Below are positions 1 to 8,604 of a stretch of DNA of 64,000 bases, piece after piece; positions within the stretch are counted from its first letter, which is position 1, and the number at the start of each line of letters is the position of its first letter. The position numbers and the translations under genes were made by a program. The stretch covers positions 26,369 through 90,368 of the forward strand of contig JACSRI010000122.1 in NCBI GenBank assembly GCA_014879845.1. Reading direction: 5' to 3'. The notes under the pieces were generated by a model. The model did no database searches and was not told the origin of the DNA. It was given only the letters and a program-made list of their open reading frames with translations. The DNA is from Opitutaceae bacterium. GTDB taxonomy: Bacteria; Verrucomicrobiota; Verrucomicrobiia; Opitutales; Opitutaceae.

Positions 1-1281
1 CAGGCCCAGTCCGACGGCGAACGCCGACTCGACGTTGTTGTTGCGATTGATGCCGGCCCCGCCGTTCGCCACTGTTGCGAAGAAGTCCTCATCAAGGGAG
101 AGGCCACTGAGGCGGCCGACCAGTTCGAATGCTCCCCAGGTGCCGGCGGCGTAGTTGAAGTTCGACTTCGGCGTGACACCCGACTTCCCCGACTCCTCGC
201 CCGTGAGCACCCAGGCCGCACTCACACGCCAGGCCTCGTTGTCGAAGTTCTGCGTCAATCCAGCGGCGTTCACGGAGATGTCCTGCGACTCCCAGGCATA
301 CTCGCCGACCACGCTGAACGGTGTGCCGGTGTACCATTCAAACGTCGGGCTCAGGCGCTGATGGGTGCCGTTGGCGCGCAGGACCGCGCCGTAGTTGAAG
401 ATCTGCTGTTGCGCGTTGCTGCTGATATTCGCGAGGCCGTTGGAGATATTCGTGCCGGCCGTGCCGATTTCATTGCCGTAGCTGCCACCAATGCCGAGAG
501 ACAGCTTCGATAGAGCGCCTTCCCTGGACTTGAACGGATCGATGGTGAATCGGGCCGACAGGGTGCGGTCACCGTCGAGCAGATCAGCCGCGGCGCCACC
601 AAACCCGGTCGTGTTGTTCGCAACTCCGAGGAACCCCCCGATGCGGTAGCCAAATGCTCCGAATGCGCCAAAAGCTTCGACGCCCAAGTCGCGGTTGGAC
701 AGCAGTTGGTTCGGGAACGGAGACTCGTTGAAGTGGCGGTTGTTGCCCGGCTCAAGCGTCACTCCGGGAGCGAACTTGCCGAATTTCAGGCCGAACTTCG
801 GAGAAAAGCGCGCCGCAAAGAATGCGTCCCACAACGCGACGCTCGTCGTGTTGTTCGTGCCAGTCCCGTATTCGGGCGTGATATTGAAGTCGTAGATCGA
901 AGCGACCGTGCCGGAGAAACTCGTGCGGATGCGGCGAAGCAGCATGCCATCCCGGTTGGGCGCACCATCATCGAAAAAGAAGCGGCCGTCGTATTGGACG
1001 AGGCCTCTCAGCTTCAAGTCATACGACTTGTCACCGGCGGTGATACCGAAACCACCGGCACCGGCCGTGACGACCGGGGCTTTCTTGGCCGCGGCGGCGA
1101 CCTCCTCGTCCTGCAGTTCTTCTTTGCGCTCGAGCACGCGGAGCTTTTGGTCGAGCGCGGCGATCTGCTCGCGCAGCGCCTTGATATCATCGTCGGCGGT
1201 TTGCGCCGAGGCATAGGAGAAACCTGAGAGCAGCGCGGTCGTGGTGATCGCTGCCCGAATGGCAAAGTTGATTCGATTCAT
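1..1281 (-). CDS. Phosphate-selective porin O/P-like outer-membrane porin (partial, runs off left edge)
   Basis: The frame is open for 427 codons from an ATG at 1281 to base 1, so the C-terminus is missing. The N-terminus is a signal peptide ending near ASAQ, followed by a charged coiled coil (residues about 25-50, KALREQIAALDQKLRVLER), then alternating beta-strand sequence. The stretch KFAPGVTLEPGNN followed by SNRDLGVEAFG resembles the OprO/OprP conserved core. Such porins are trimeric anion channels in the outer membrane. It lies about 120 bp downstream of the yezD-like and Rrf2 genes on the same strand, so it is probably co-regulated and serves sulfate, sulfonate or another anion. The specific substrate cannot be read from the sequence. 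Confidence 0.8.
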   Translation of the reverse strand, partial: MNRINFAIRAAITTTALLSGFSYASAQTADDDIKALREQIAALDQKLRVLERKEELQDEEVAAAAKKAPVVTAGAGGFGITAGDKSYDLKLRGLVQYDGRFFFDDGAPNRDGMLLRRIRTSFSGTVASIYDFNITPEYGTGTNNTTSVALWDAFFAARFSPKFGLKFGKFAPGVTLEPGNNRHFNESPFPNQLLSNRDLGVEAFGAFGAFGYRIGGFLGVANNTTGFGGAAADLLDGDRTLSARFTIDPFKSREGALSKLSLGIGGSYGNEIGTAGTNISNGLANISSNAQQQIFNYGAVLRANGTHQRLSPTFEWYTGTPFSVVGEYAWESQDISVNAAGLTQNFDNEAWRVSAAWVLTGEESGKSGVTPKSNFNYAAGTWGAFELVGRLSGLSLDEDFFATVANGGAGINRNNNVESAFAVGLGL

Positions 1282-1400
1282 GAACTAAGATGGTTGGTAG
1301 GTGCTCGTGCCTCCAGGAGCCTGGTCGGCATCGTGTTGTTCTAGGTGTGCCTGGCTGAAGCCTCCGGTAAGCGCCGGTCGGCAGGTAATTCTGAGCAGAC

Positions 1401-1598
1401 TCAAGAGCCCGGACGACGTGCAGTCGCCTCGGCTTCGGATGAGTCGAGACGGGTCTTTTCCGTCCGCTCGATCTGGGTGACCTTGCGGTCATGGACAACA
1501 ATCTGGACCACTCCGAATCGGAGGCTCTCCACCTTCTCTCGAACGATGGCGAGCCACTCGGGAGAGTCGGCCGGAATGGAAGACTTGGTGGCGCTCAT
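1401..1598 (-). CDS. YezD family (DUF2292) small protein
   Basis: This 65-residue protein has the DUF2292/YezD pattern: an N-terminal helix with EWLAIVREKVESLRFG, a strand VVQIVVHDRKVTQIERTEK, then a short polar tail. The family has no established biochemical function but is usually found in sulfur-assimilation and sulfonate operons, which fits the rest of this window. Its ATG overlaps the stop of the upstream Rrf2 gene by 4 bp (ATGA), so translation is coupled. The product is small, cytosolic and has no membrane segment. Confidence 0.8.
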   Translation of the reverse strand: MSATKSSIPADSPEWLAIVREKVESLRFGVVQIVVHDRKVTQIERTEKTRLDSSEAEATARRPGS

Positions 1599-2215
1599 AT
1601 CGTGTAATCCTCAAACAGCTGCTTGATGAGACCTTCCACGGGTTGGAGGCGCGGAGGGAACGTAGTGGTCGCCGGCTCGGAGGGGCGATGGCCGGACACC
1701 GGTTCGGCGTGGCGCTTGCCCGTGCTGCGCAGGCGGGGAGGCTTGGGTGGCTCGGAATACGGCAGAGGCAGGCCGCTGCGGCGCATCTTGCGCAGTGTCA
1801 CCTCGACCACGTCGGCCAGCGTATAACGATCGAGGATACCTGCGATGGCGTTGCGGACATCCATCATGAGCATGCGCAGGCCGCAGTGATCCTCGTCCGG
1901 GCAACTACAAGGCTCGTAGGCCGTCTGGCTGACGCAGCCGATCGGGGCGAGAGGTCCCTCGATCGTCCGCACGATCTGGCCGATGAAGATAGTCTTGGCC
2001 GGCACCGCGAGCCGGTAGCCGCCGAACTTGCCGCGCCGGCTCTCGACCCAGTTCGCAGCGCGCAGGTCGAGCATGATCTGCTCGAGAAACTTCACGGGAA
2101 TCTGCCTGCCGTCAGCGAGCTCCGTGACCTGGACCAGATCACGGCCAACCTCCTGCGCGATCCCCAGTTCGATCAGCGCACGGATGGCATACTCACCTTT
2201 CTTCGACAGTTTCAT
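1595..2215 (-). CDS. Rrf2 family transcriptional regulator
   Basis: This is a 206-residue regulator. Residues 1-70 form the Rrf2 winged helix (MKLSKKGEYAIRALIELG, later RRGKFGGYRLA). Residues 94-111 hold four cysteines (C94, C103, C105, C111) where IscR/NsrR-type members bind an Fe-S cluster; CymR-type sulfur regulators are in the same family. The C-terminal 50 residues are proline/arginine-rich and longer than typical members (about 150 residues). It starts the Rrf2-yezD-porin set. The gene context suggests a regulator of sulfur-source genes, possibly sensing cysteine or Fe-S status. Effector and targets are inferred. Confidence 0.85.
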   Translation of the reverse strand: MKLSKKGEYAIRALIELGIAQEVGRDLVQVTELADGRQIPVKFLEQIMLDLRAANWVESRRGKFGGYRLAVPAKTIFIGQIVRTIEGPLAPIGCVSQTAYEPCSCPDEDHCGLRMLMMDVRNAIAGILDRYTLADVVEVTLRKMRRSGLPLPYSEPPKPPRLRSTGKRHAEPVSGHRPSEPATTTFPPRLQPVEGLIKQLFEDYTI

Positions 2216-2611
2216 ATATGTAAGATTTCGATAGTTGATTGATTCGGTAGGTATTCGGCAAGAGCAAAGTTTACTAAATCACTCGTCTTTCAGCATTTTG
2301 TCGGTCGGCTTCGCGCAATAGCATCGAGACAAGCAACGGGATTTAGGATCGTTATTACCTGATCCTAAACTTTTTAGGAACGCCGCTAGATCAGAACATC
2401 CCTCATCTCGAGCCGGTCTTCGCGAATCTTAGGTCCGCCGCTCAAGTCAGCGCTCAGCGACGACAGCCGAACCCCGCGAAGAGACAGCGAAAGTCGACGA
2501 CAACGATGCCTGACACGCGCCTCCGCCGACCTTCAGGGCATGTCCCTTCACTCGAGGATCGATGCGCGGATCGTGCCGGCCCGACGCTCGCGCGCTACCC
2601 ACCCTCGCGGC
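2216..2611. promoter_or_regulatory. Upstream region of the Rrf2 gene with a perfect inverted repeat
   Basis: This 396-bp stretch without a convincing gene separates the Rrf2 start from the stop of the DUF1684 gene. It is AT-richer than its surroundings between 2220 and 2390. The inverted repeat TTTAGGATC (2342-2350) / GATCCTAAA (2361-2369) has 9-bp perfect arms and a 10-nt spacer. It could be an operator for the Rrf2 protein or, less likely without a U-run, a terminator for the gene to its right. The GC-rich part from 2400 to 2611 shows nothing convincing. Confidence 0.4.
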
Positions 2612-3505
2612 TCAGGAACTCGAGTCGTGGGAGCCCCGATACTGCTTCTCGCCCGCGGAGACCGCCGTCGCAAGGCCGTTGCCCTGCGGTGGAAGCGGGC
2701 ACGTCGCAAACGGCGTGAACGCGCAGGGCGGATTGATCGCGAGATTGAAATCGAGCACGACGCGACCGTCCTTCGCCGCTTCGGCATAAAGGAAGCGCAT
2801 TCCGTAGGTCCCCTCCCCACTGGTCGTATCCGAAAAGATGAGGAAGAGCGAACCGTCGTCGGCATCGACGAGGGGGATGAGTTCGTGTGTGCGGCCCTCG
2901 CGCTCGAAAACCAGTTTTCCGGTAACGCGTTCGTGAGACACAACGCCGAGTACATTCGGGACGGCGATCTCGCGTGGCGACTCAAACGGCACCCATCTCG
3001 CGTCCACACGCCAGGTCGGATCGATCGGGAAATAGTCTATGCCTGCGAAATGCGTCCGACGCGGGGACGCGCTGTCACGCACGCGCAGCGCTTTGCGGAC
3101 GCCGCGCTCAATGACAAAGAAGCTCACCGTGCCGGCGCGCACGACCGCCGGGCGTCCCTTCGCGCGATCGATCCGCACCGGCTCGCCCGACATGATGTGC
3201 GAGTCATCGACTGACACTGCCTCGCCGCTCATGCTGACGAACGAAACCGCACCGTCTGCCGCCAGCGTGACCGTGCCCCAATGCTCGGGTCCGTCGGCGA
3301 GGACGATCGCATTGTCGCGCGCACGTCCCACGGTGCTTGAGCCCTCCTTGAGAAAATGTAGGCCGACCAGTGTCAGCCATCCATCTTCGCGCTTGAGTCG
3401 CTCGACACGTTCCGCACGCGCAGCTTCGATGCTCGATACATAGTCGAGGTCTTGGGCGAGCGCGCTTGCACACGCGACCGTTGCGGCCAGTCCGGCAATC
3501 ACCAT
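2612..3505 (-). CDS. Exported DUF1684 domain-containing protein
   Basis: From the ATG at 3505 (GTG at 3514 also possible) the protein has a signal peptide, MVIAGLAATVACASALAQ, then a mature domain of about 280 residues. The mature part matches the DUF1684 pattern: an N-terminal helix (ERVERLKREDGWLTLVGLHF), an FHA-like beta region with 'TVGRARDNAIVL', the FFVIERG strand, and a C-terminal GMRFLYAEA ... NLAINPPCAF segment. The family occurs widely in Gram-negative bacteria and has no assigned enzymatic role. It sits alone, divergent from the MBL gene, so an operon partner is not evident. Confidence 0.75.
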   Translation of the reverse strand: MVIAGLAATVACASALAQDLDYVSSIEAARAERVERLKREDGWLTLVGLHFLKEGSSTVGRARDNAIVLADGPEHWGTVTLAADGAVSFVSMSGEAVSVDDSHIMSGEPVRIDRAKGRPAVVRAGTVSFFVIERGVRKALRVRDSASPRRTHFAGIDYFPIDPTWRVDARWVPFESPREIAVPNVLGVVSHERVTGKLVFEREGRTHELIPLVDADDGSLFLIFSDTTSGEGTYGMRFLYAEAAKDGRVVLDFNLAINPPCAFTPFATCPLPPQGNGLATAVSAGEKQYRGSHDSSS

Positions 3506-3645
3506 GCGTCTCACGCCCGCAGGCAATTCTGCCGCACGACGAAGCGCAAGCCTTGCACGCGCATGAGCCTCCGGCCGCACCCACTCAACGTACTCGCACG
3601 GCAACCAAGACTTGCACCCCCCACCACATCTCGAAACTTCACCCT

Positions 3646-4623
3646 ATGCGTCACCGGCTCGTCGCTTTCACTCTTCTTGCCACCGCCCTCACACTCCCGG
3701 CGCACACCTCAGCCGCCGAGCCTCGAGTCCGGGACCTGAAGATCACAGTGCTCTCGACCATGCTCGCCGGCAATCCGATGTTTCGCGGCATCGGCGAGTG
3801 GGGATTCGCCGCGCTGGTCGAGGCGGACGGAAAGCGGATCCTCTTCGACACGGGGCTGCGCCCGCAGACCGTGCTGCGCAACGCTCATGAACTCGGTGTG
3901 GACCTCACCGGAATCGAGACGGTCGTGCTCACGCACAACCATAACGACCACATCGGCGGCCTGATGACCCTGCGCCGCGAGTTCATGGGGACGGATGCCC
4001 GCGCGTATTCACGCGTCCACGTCGGTCGCGGCATCTTCTGGAGCCGCGGTGCCGACAGCAAAGGCATCGAGGACAACGCCGCGATCGCGCTGAAGGCGGA
4101 GTTCGAGGCCACGGGCGGCACATTCCTCGAGCACGCCGGGCCGGTCGAACTCGCGCCTGGTGTGTGGTTCACCGGGCCGATACCCCGTCCCAATCCAGAG
4201 AAGAACTACGGTGGCACCGACCGCGTGCTGGCCCCCGACGGCTGGACCGCCGACATCGTGCAGGAGGACTCGGCCCTCGTCTTCGACACACGCAGGGGCC
4301 TCGTGGTGCTCTCCGGGTGCGGCCATGCCGGCATGATCAATACCCTCGCGTATGCATGCACGGTGACACGTGAGACCCGCGTCCACGCCGCGATCGGCGG
4401 CTTTCACCTCCTGAGCAACACCGACGAGGGGCTCGCCTGGACGGCCGCACGCTTGCGCGAGTTCGGTGTGGTCCACCTCCTCAATGCCCATTGCACAGGC
4501 ATCGAGGCGAGCTTTCGTCTGCGCGACCTCGCCGGACTCGATCGCGCCACCTCCGTCGTCGCTGCCGTCGGCGCGACGTTCGATCTCGAGCGCGGGATCG
4601 ATCCATTGATGCTGGCGCGCTGA
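3646..4623 (+). CDS. Exported MBL-fold metallohydrolase, dihydropterin-synthase-like
   Basis: The 325-residue product begins with a signal peptide (MRHRLVAFTLLATALTLP). The metallo-beta-lactamase metal motif HxHxDH is present as THNHNDHIGG, with upstream ILFDTGL and downstream LSGCGHAGMIN. The GC-HAG-(I/M)-N signature is typical of the branch annotated as 7,8-dihydropterin-6-methyl-aminobenzene-phosphate synthase-like hydrolases. It is the only plus-strand gene in the first 29 kb. The start was chosen for the signal peptide; an upstream in-frame extension to 3466 is arginine/proline-rich and overlaps the divergent gene. The substrate is unknown and an exported location is unusual for the pterin-linked members. 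Confidence 0.8.
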   Translation: MRHRLVAFTLLATALTLPAHTSAAEPRVRDLKITVLSTMLAGNPMFRGIGEWGFAALVEADGKRILFDTGLRPQTVLRNAHELGVDLTGIETVVLTHNHNDHIGGLMTLRREFMGTDARAYSRVHVGRGIFWSRGADSKGIEDNAAIALKAEFEATGGTFLEHAGPVELAPGVWFTGPIPRPNPEKNYGGTDRVLAPDGWTADIVQEDSALVFDTRRGLVVLSGCGHAGMINTLAYACTVTRETRVHAAIGGFHLLSNTDEGLAWTAARLREFGVVHLLNAHCTGIEASFRLRDLAGLDRATSVVAAVGATFDLERGIDPLMLAR

Positions 4624-4687
4624 ACACAGCGAGGCATCCAGCGCAGTGCTCAACTAGACACGCCAGTCGGGCTCCCTTGCACGACTT

Positions 4688-5173
4688 TCATGGCAGCTTG
4701 AACAACCGCTTCAGGTCGTACCAGTTCCAGGGCATGGTGCGGGATGCGTAGAACATCCGCTCGTTCCTCACGTCGTATGGGTCGATAGCTGGCGCGCCGC
4801 CCGCCCATGTGGCGCGAACATGACTGAGGACCGACGCGATCTCCGCATCATTGAGTTTCGCGCCCTGACCAGGCATTACGCCATTGAATCGCTTGCCCTT
4901 GATGTCGATCGGCCCCTGAAGGCCGTGCAGCACGATCCGGATCAGCGGCCGCGTATCCGCCACACGGAGCACGGGCGAATCAGCCAGCGGCGGGACGACG
5001 CCGACCTGCCCCTGTCCCTCGGGCATGTGGCATTCCTGGCAGACGCGCACGTAGACCTTGCGCCCAAGCTCCAAGTCGACGCCGGCGGGTGGCGGTGCTG
5101 CGTCCTCACGCGAGGAACACGCCGTCAGCCAGAGGAACGCGGACACGCACGCGACGATGGCGTTGACGCGCAT
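4688..5173 (-). CDS. Lipoprotein c-type cytochrome
   Basis: The product is 161 residues with a lipoprotein signal (MRVNAIVACVSAFLWLTAC, lipobox LTAC). A single haem-c site CQECH follows 'GRKVYVRVC', with 'MPEGQGQVGVVPPLADSP' after it. The likely sixth ligand Met lies in FNGVMPGQGAKLNDAEIASV, the usual class I cytochrome arrangement. A start at 5197 (MLRRPHDYMRV) is possible. It sits between the CusF-like gene and the MBL gene and probably acts in periplasmic electron transfer, for example in copper-linked redox chemistry. That role is inferred from neighbours only. Confidence 0.85.
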   Translation of the reverse strand: MRVNAIVACVSAFLWLTACSSREDAAPPPAGVDLELGRKVYVRVCQECHMPEGQGQVGVVPPLADSPVLRVADTRPLIRIVLHGLQGPIDIKGKRFNGVMPGQGAKLNDAEIASVLSHVRATWAGGAPAIDPYDVRNERMFYASRTMPWNWYDLKRLFKLP

Positions 5174-5217
5174 GTAATCGTGCGGACGGCGCAACATGTA
5201 CAAAGACGGGACTCCCA

Positions 5218-5631
5218 CTACGGTCGCGAGACGACCGCGACGTCCTCCAGCCACCAGCCCGTGTCCTTGCGCACAAGCAGCCCGGTGATCGCCTGACCGG
5301 CCTTGACGGCGGTCAACGTGGGTGCGTCGACCTTGAGCGACATCGTCATCGCCTTCATCACGCCGGGAATCTCCTCGTGGCGGACGATCAGCGCGCCCTT
5401 CTCCACGAGGACCTCGACGACCACGCCCTTGAGCGGGTGGCGCTTCGGCGCCTCTGCCGGCGTCGCACCGGCAGCCGGTGCGGCATGATCGTGTGACACC
5501 GTGGACGTGGACGCCGCAGAAACCGACTTGGTGGACCCGCAGGTGCAGCCGCCGTGCTTTTCCGCCGCAGCGGACGCGGCTGGCAATACGGCAACGGTGA
5601 AGGAGACGAACAGAAGTGAGAGAGCTTTCAT
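5218..5631 (-). CDS. Periplasmic CusF-like copper-binding protein
   Basis: This is a 137-residue protein with a signal peptide (MKALSLLFVSFTVAVLPAASA), a Cys/His-bearing linker (KHGGCTCGS, then SHDHAAPAAG) and a C-terminal CusF-fold domain of about 70 residues. The domain contains LIVRHEEIPGVMKAMTMSL, where the His, Met-x-x-Met-x-Met positions correspond to Cu(I)/Ag(I) ligands of CusF. The same module recurs at 7565, 15196 (degenerate) and 16506. It lies 44 bp upstream of the cytochrome gene on the same strand. A periplasmic copper chaperone is likely. Confidence 0.85.
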   Translation of the reverse strand: MKALSLLFVSFTVAVLPAASAAAEKHGGCTCGSTKSVSAASTSTVSHDHAAPAAGATPAEAPKRHPLKGVVVEVLVEKGALIVRHEEIPGVMKAMTMSLKVDAPTLTAVKAGQAITGLLVRKDTGWWLEDVAVVSRP

Positions 5632-6103
5632 GAAGATATGAGTTGATGTGGATCGATGGTGAGCCGGCCTGGACGAGGCGCACACCCAAGCCGAAGAGGC
5701 CAGCGTGCGGAAAGACGTGTGCGGACTGTCGCCCTCATCCGCGGTGGACCGCTCGAGCGCGACGATGCAAATGGTTTTGGGACCGCACGCGCCACGCGGA
5801 GTCCGAGGGCTGACTCTGCCTCGGCTCCGCGTGGGAGGACTCTCCTGGATTTCAGGTCGATCGGTCGCGTGCGACCGGGCCGAGGCGCCGGACCTTCGGG
5901 TAGCCCCGTCGTGTCCCGCCCCTGCGCGTCCCAACATCCCAAAGCAGAATGCCCGCGTAGGTCGAGCCTGGAGATGCCTCCTCGGCTCAACCGCACGAGC
6001 TCCCGCCCGGGAAAGGGCACTGTTTCCAGCCTCTGCCAAAGCCATCCTCGACTCGGTACATTCGGCCATCTATCGGAAACAGGCCCCCAAGTGTATCCAC
6101 AGT
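5632..6103 (-). ncRNA. Candidate structured leader RNA between PepSY and CusF genes
   Basis: This 470-bp gap has no credible reading frame but several strong hairpins. One has a 15-bp stem with a single bulge at 5793-5833. Another, GGTCGC-GT-GCGACC, lies at 5863-5876. A third is a 9-bp stem at 5960-5992 with an internal GGAG/CUCC helix and a tetraloop. Read on the minus strand these precede the CusF start by about 160-360 nt. I cannot match the region to a known riboswitch or RNA family, and there is no U-run that would make a clear terminator. It may be a 5' leader, an sRNA or simply GC-rich spacer. Confidence 0.3.
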
Positions 6104-7540
6104 TCATGCGGTGCGTCCTCGTGTGCGGTCGACAATGCGCCCCATCAGCCAGTCGGTCGTCGCCACGCACGCGAGCGACGCGGCCAGCAACGGGAGCAAC
6201 ACAGCCAGTCCGATCGCCCCGATCCACACCGGGTGCGGTACCCGTGAGCTGGATGCAGGAGCGCCGAGGCGGCCGGCCGGCCGACGCCGCCACCACAGGA
6301 CCAGACCGCTAACCGCGAGCAACACCACTCCGAGCGCGGCCACCGTGCCGAGGATCTGGTTGGCCAGCCCGAAGAGCTGACCCTCGTGCGCGATGATGCC
6401 CCAGAGCGCAAACTGCGCGAGCAGCCCGAAGTCCCGGAAACGCACGTCGGCGAGCACGCGACCTGAATACTGGTCGAGGTGCAGGTAGGTGCGGTTGAAC
6501 GCCTGGTTGCGGTCGGAGATCACGCTGAAAACGCCGCGTGGCCCGACCGGCAGCGCGATGGCGTACGGCGTCGGAACGCGAGCCTGGCTCGCAAGCACGA
6601 CGACCCGGTCGAGGGCAATCGAACCCGCAGCGCGCTCGCCATGACTCGCCTCGGTCGCAGTCGCCGCGTCCGCATGGTCTGCATGCCCGCCATGGTCTGC
6701 GGGCGGAGTGGAAACCAGGGAATCGATCTTCTCCGCGAGGCCGGACTGGAGCGGAGGCGACCACCCGGTCAGCTCCGAGCGATGCGCCCCGGCGTTTGAC
6801 TCCACCGGGGTGCCTTGACCGAACGCGGCCGAGATGGTGCGGTACCACTTGCCGCTAGCCTGCGACCAGAGCAGCCCCGTCGCGAGCAGGAACACCGTCA
6901 CGCCCGAAAGCCACACGGCCGGCACGGCGTGGATGTCGCGCCAGAACACGCGCCCCGTCGCGCGGAGTCGCGGCAGCACAAAACCCCACACCACGAAACG
7001 CGGCCTCGGCCAGGCCAGATAGAGCCCGGTGAGGAAGAGCACCAGCGCCCAGCTCGCCGCCAGTTCGACGACATATTCGCCCGGCTTGCCCACGAGCAGC
7101 GAGCCGTGCAGGTCGCGCACGGTGGTCATGAAACGGTCACGATCGTCGATCTGGCCCAGCACCCGGGCGGTGAGTGGATCGACATAGATCGTGAGGCCGG
7201 GACCGAATGGACGCCGATCCTGCCCGGGCCGCAACGTGACCTGCGCCGGTTCATCGGCTGCGAACGATGGCTGGAACGAAACGACGCGCCAGTCCTCGGG
7301 CGCGGCCGCACGTGCAGCCGCCAGCTGGACCTCCGCGGACGAGCGCTCCCCTGCCCCGCTCACGTGCAGGATGTCGCGATAGCGCCACGCCTCGAACTGC
7401 GGTTTCCACAGGTAGATCGCACCGGTGATGCCCAGCAGAATCACCAGTGGCGCCACGAGGATGCCGGCATAGAAATGCCAGCGCCACACCGCGCGGTAAA
7501 GCGAACCTCCCCTGTGTGATGTTGTTTCGTGGGTGCTCAT
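6104..7540 (-). CDS. PepSY-associated transmembrane protein (metal-uptake linked)
   Basis: The 478-residue membrane protein opens with YRAVWRWHFYAGILVAPLVI, the typical first helix of PepSY_TM proteins. Further helices lie at about 158-178, 198-224, 377-420 and 440-465. Two periplasmic PepSY-like regions are present, one ending with VRDLHGSLLVGKPGE, and a later segment has FALWGIIAHEGQLFGLANQ. A His-rich loop near residues 285-305 (HGGHADHADAAT) is a likely metal site. Proteins of this class accompany TonB receptors and are thought to reduce or pass on siderophore- or copper-bound metal at the inner membrane. Here the neighbours are copper genes. Confidence 0.8.
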   Translation of the reverse strand: MSTHETTSHRGGSLYRAVWRWHFYAGILVAPLVILLGITGAIYLWKPQFEAWRYRDILHVSGAGERSSAEVQLAAARAAAPEDWRVVSFQPSFAADEPAQVTLRPGQDRRPFGPGLTIYVDPLTARVLGQIDDRDRFMTTVRDLHGSLLVGKPGEYVVELAASWALVLFLTGLYLAWPRPRFVVWGFVLPRLRATGRVFWRDIHAVPAVWLSGVTVFLLATGLLWSQASGKWYRTISAAFGQGTPVESNAGAHRSELTGWSPPLQSGLAEKIDSLVSTPPADHGGHADHADAATATEASHGERAAGSIALDRVVVLASQARVPTPYAIALPVGPRGVFSVISDRNQAFNRTYLHLDQYSGRVLADVRFRDFGLLAQFALWGIIAHEGQLFGLANQILGTVAALGVVLLAVSGLVLWWRRRPAGRLGAPASSSRVPHPVWIGAIGLAVLLPLLAASLACVATTDWLMGRIVDRTRGRTA

Positions 7541-7564
7541 ACGTGTTGGTCGGGCCTCCTCAGA

Positions 7565-8572
7565 TCACGGTGCCGCGGCAGCGGCCTTCACCCCGTCGAT
7601 GCGCCACTCCCCATCCTGTTGGTAAAGCTGCGCCTCGATGGCCGTGCCCTTCTTCGCGGATGCGACCGTCTCCTCGTCGGTGCCCAGGCTCATCGTCATG
7701 GCCGGCATGATTCCCGGAATCTCCTCGTGCCTGACCAGGAGGGCGCTGCGGGCCGGGAGCACATCGACGATCACGCCGCGCAGCGGCCATCTGCGCGACG
7801 GATCGTTCGTGGCCGTGTGGGCGTTGAGCGCCGAGAACGGATCCTTGGTGGAGTCGTCATTCCAGACGTATTCAGCGCTGTCCGCGATCGACTGCGCCGT
7901 CTTGCGATCGAACAATCTCGCCACCAACCCGAGCGACATGTCGATGCCGGCGGAGACGCCGGACGAGGTCGCGTACCTGCCGTCCTCGACCCAGCGCGCC
8001 TCGTGTATCCAGTTCACCGTGCGGTCCTGGGCCACGACCCACTGGAAGGCGCGTTTGTTGGTCGTGGCCTTGTGTCCGGAGAGCAGTCCGGTGCGCGCGA
8101 GCAGCGCGGAACCCGTGCAGACCGTCGAGACGAGCGGCGCGCTCTCGGAGAGCCGCCTGATCGCGGCGATGAAGGCCGTGTTGTCCACCTCTCGGCGGGT
8201 ACCCATGCCACCCGGTATCAGCAGCACGTCGAGTGGACCCACCGTCTCGAACGTGTGATCGGGCACCACGGCCGGACCAAACCGTGCATGCACCGGCTGA
8301 ATCGTCTCGGCGATCGTCACCAGTTTCGCGCGACGACCCAGGCCACCGAAGATCTGCACAGGGCCGAAGACATCGAGCGTCTCATATCCTTCAAAGACGA
8401 TCACACCCACCACCAGCGGCCGCTCCTCGGTGTAGATCGACGTCGCACCGGCCTCGTTGGCCGCGGCGGCTGGCGATGAACCATGCGCACCGGCGTGATC
8501 GTGCGCGGCAAGCAGCACCGGAAGGAGAAGACTCATCGCGAGAAGAAGGGTAGGTCTTGATTGGCGATTCAT
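7565..8572 (-). CDS. Exported DJ-1/PfpI (isonitrile-hydratase-like) domain fused to a CusF domain
   Basis: From ATG 8572 the 335-residue product has a signal peptide (MNRQSRPTLLLAMSLLLP) and a His-rich start (AHDHAGAHG). A DJ-1/PfpI domain occupies about residues 45-235 and a CusF-like domain about 265-335. The DJ-1 part keeps the nucleophile elbow STVCTGSALLARTG and the acidic residue in YETLDVFGPVQ, as in isocyanide (isonitrile) hydratases. The C-terminal part has LLVRHEEIPGIMPAMTMSL with the Met/His copper ligands. Upstream in-frame starts at 8590 and 8599 would remove the clean signal peptide. A similar unfused DJ-1 gene lies at 33125. Substrate unknown; see findings. Confidence 0.8.
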   Translation of the reverse strand: MNRQSRPTLLLAMSLLLPVLLAAHDHAGAHGSSPAAAANEAGATSIYTEERPLVVGVIVFEGYETLDVFGPVQIFGGLGRRAKLVTIAETIQPVHARFGPAVVPDHTFETVGPLDVLLIPGGMGTRREVDNTAFIAAIRRLSESAPLVSTVCTGSALLARTGLLSGHKATTNKRAFQWVVAQDRTVNWIHEARWVEDGRYATSSGVSAGIDMSLGLVARLFDRKTAQSIADSAEYVWNDDSTKDPFSALNAHTATNDPSRRWPLRGVIVDVLPARSALLVRHEEIPGIMPAMTMSLGTDEETVASAKKGTAIEAQLYQQDGEWRIDGVKAAAAAP

Positions 8573-8604
8573 GATGGCAGGTGTGGTCATGGGACGCATA
8601 TCGC

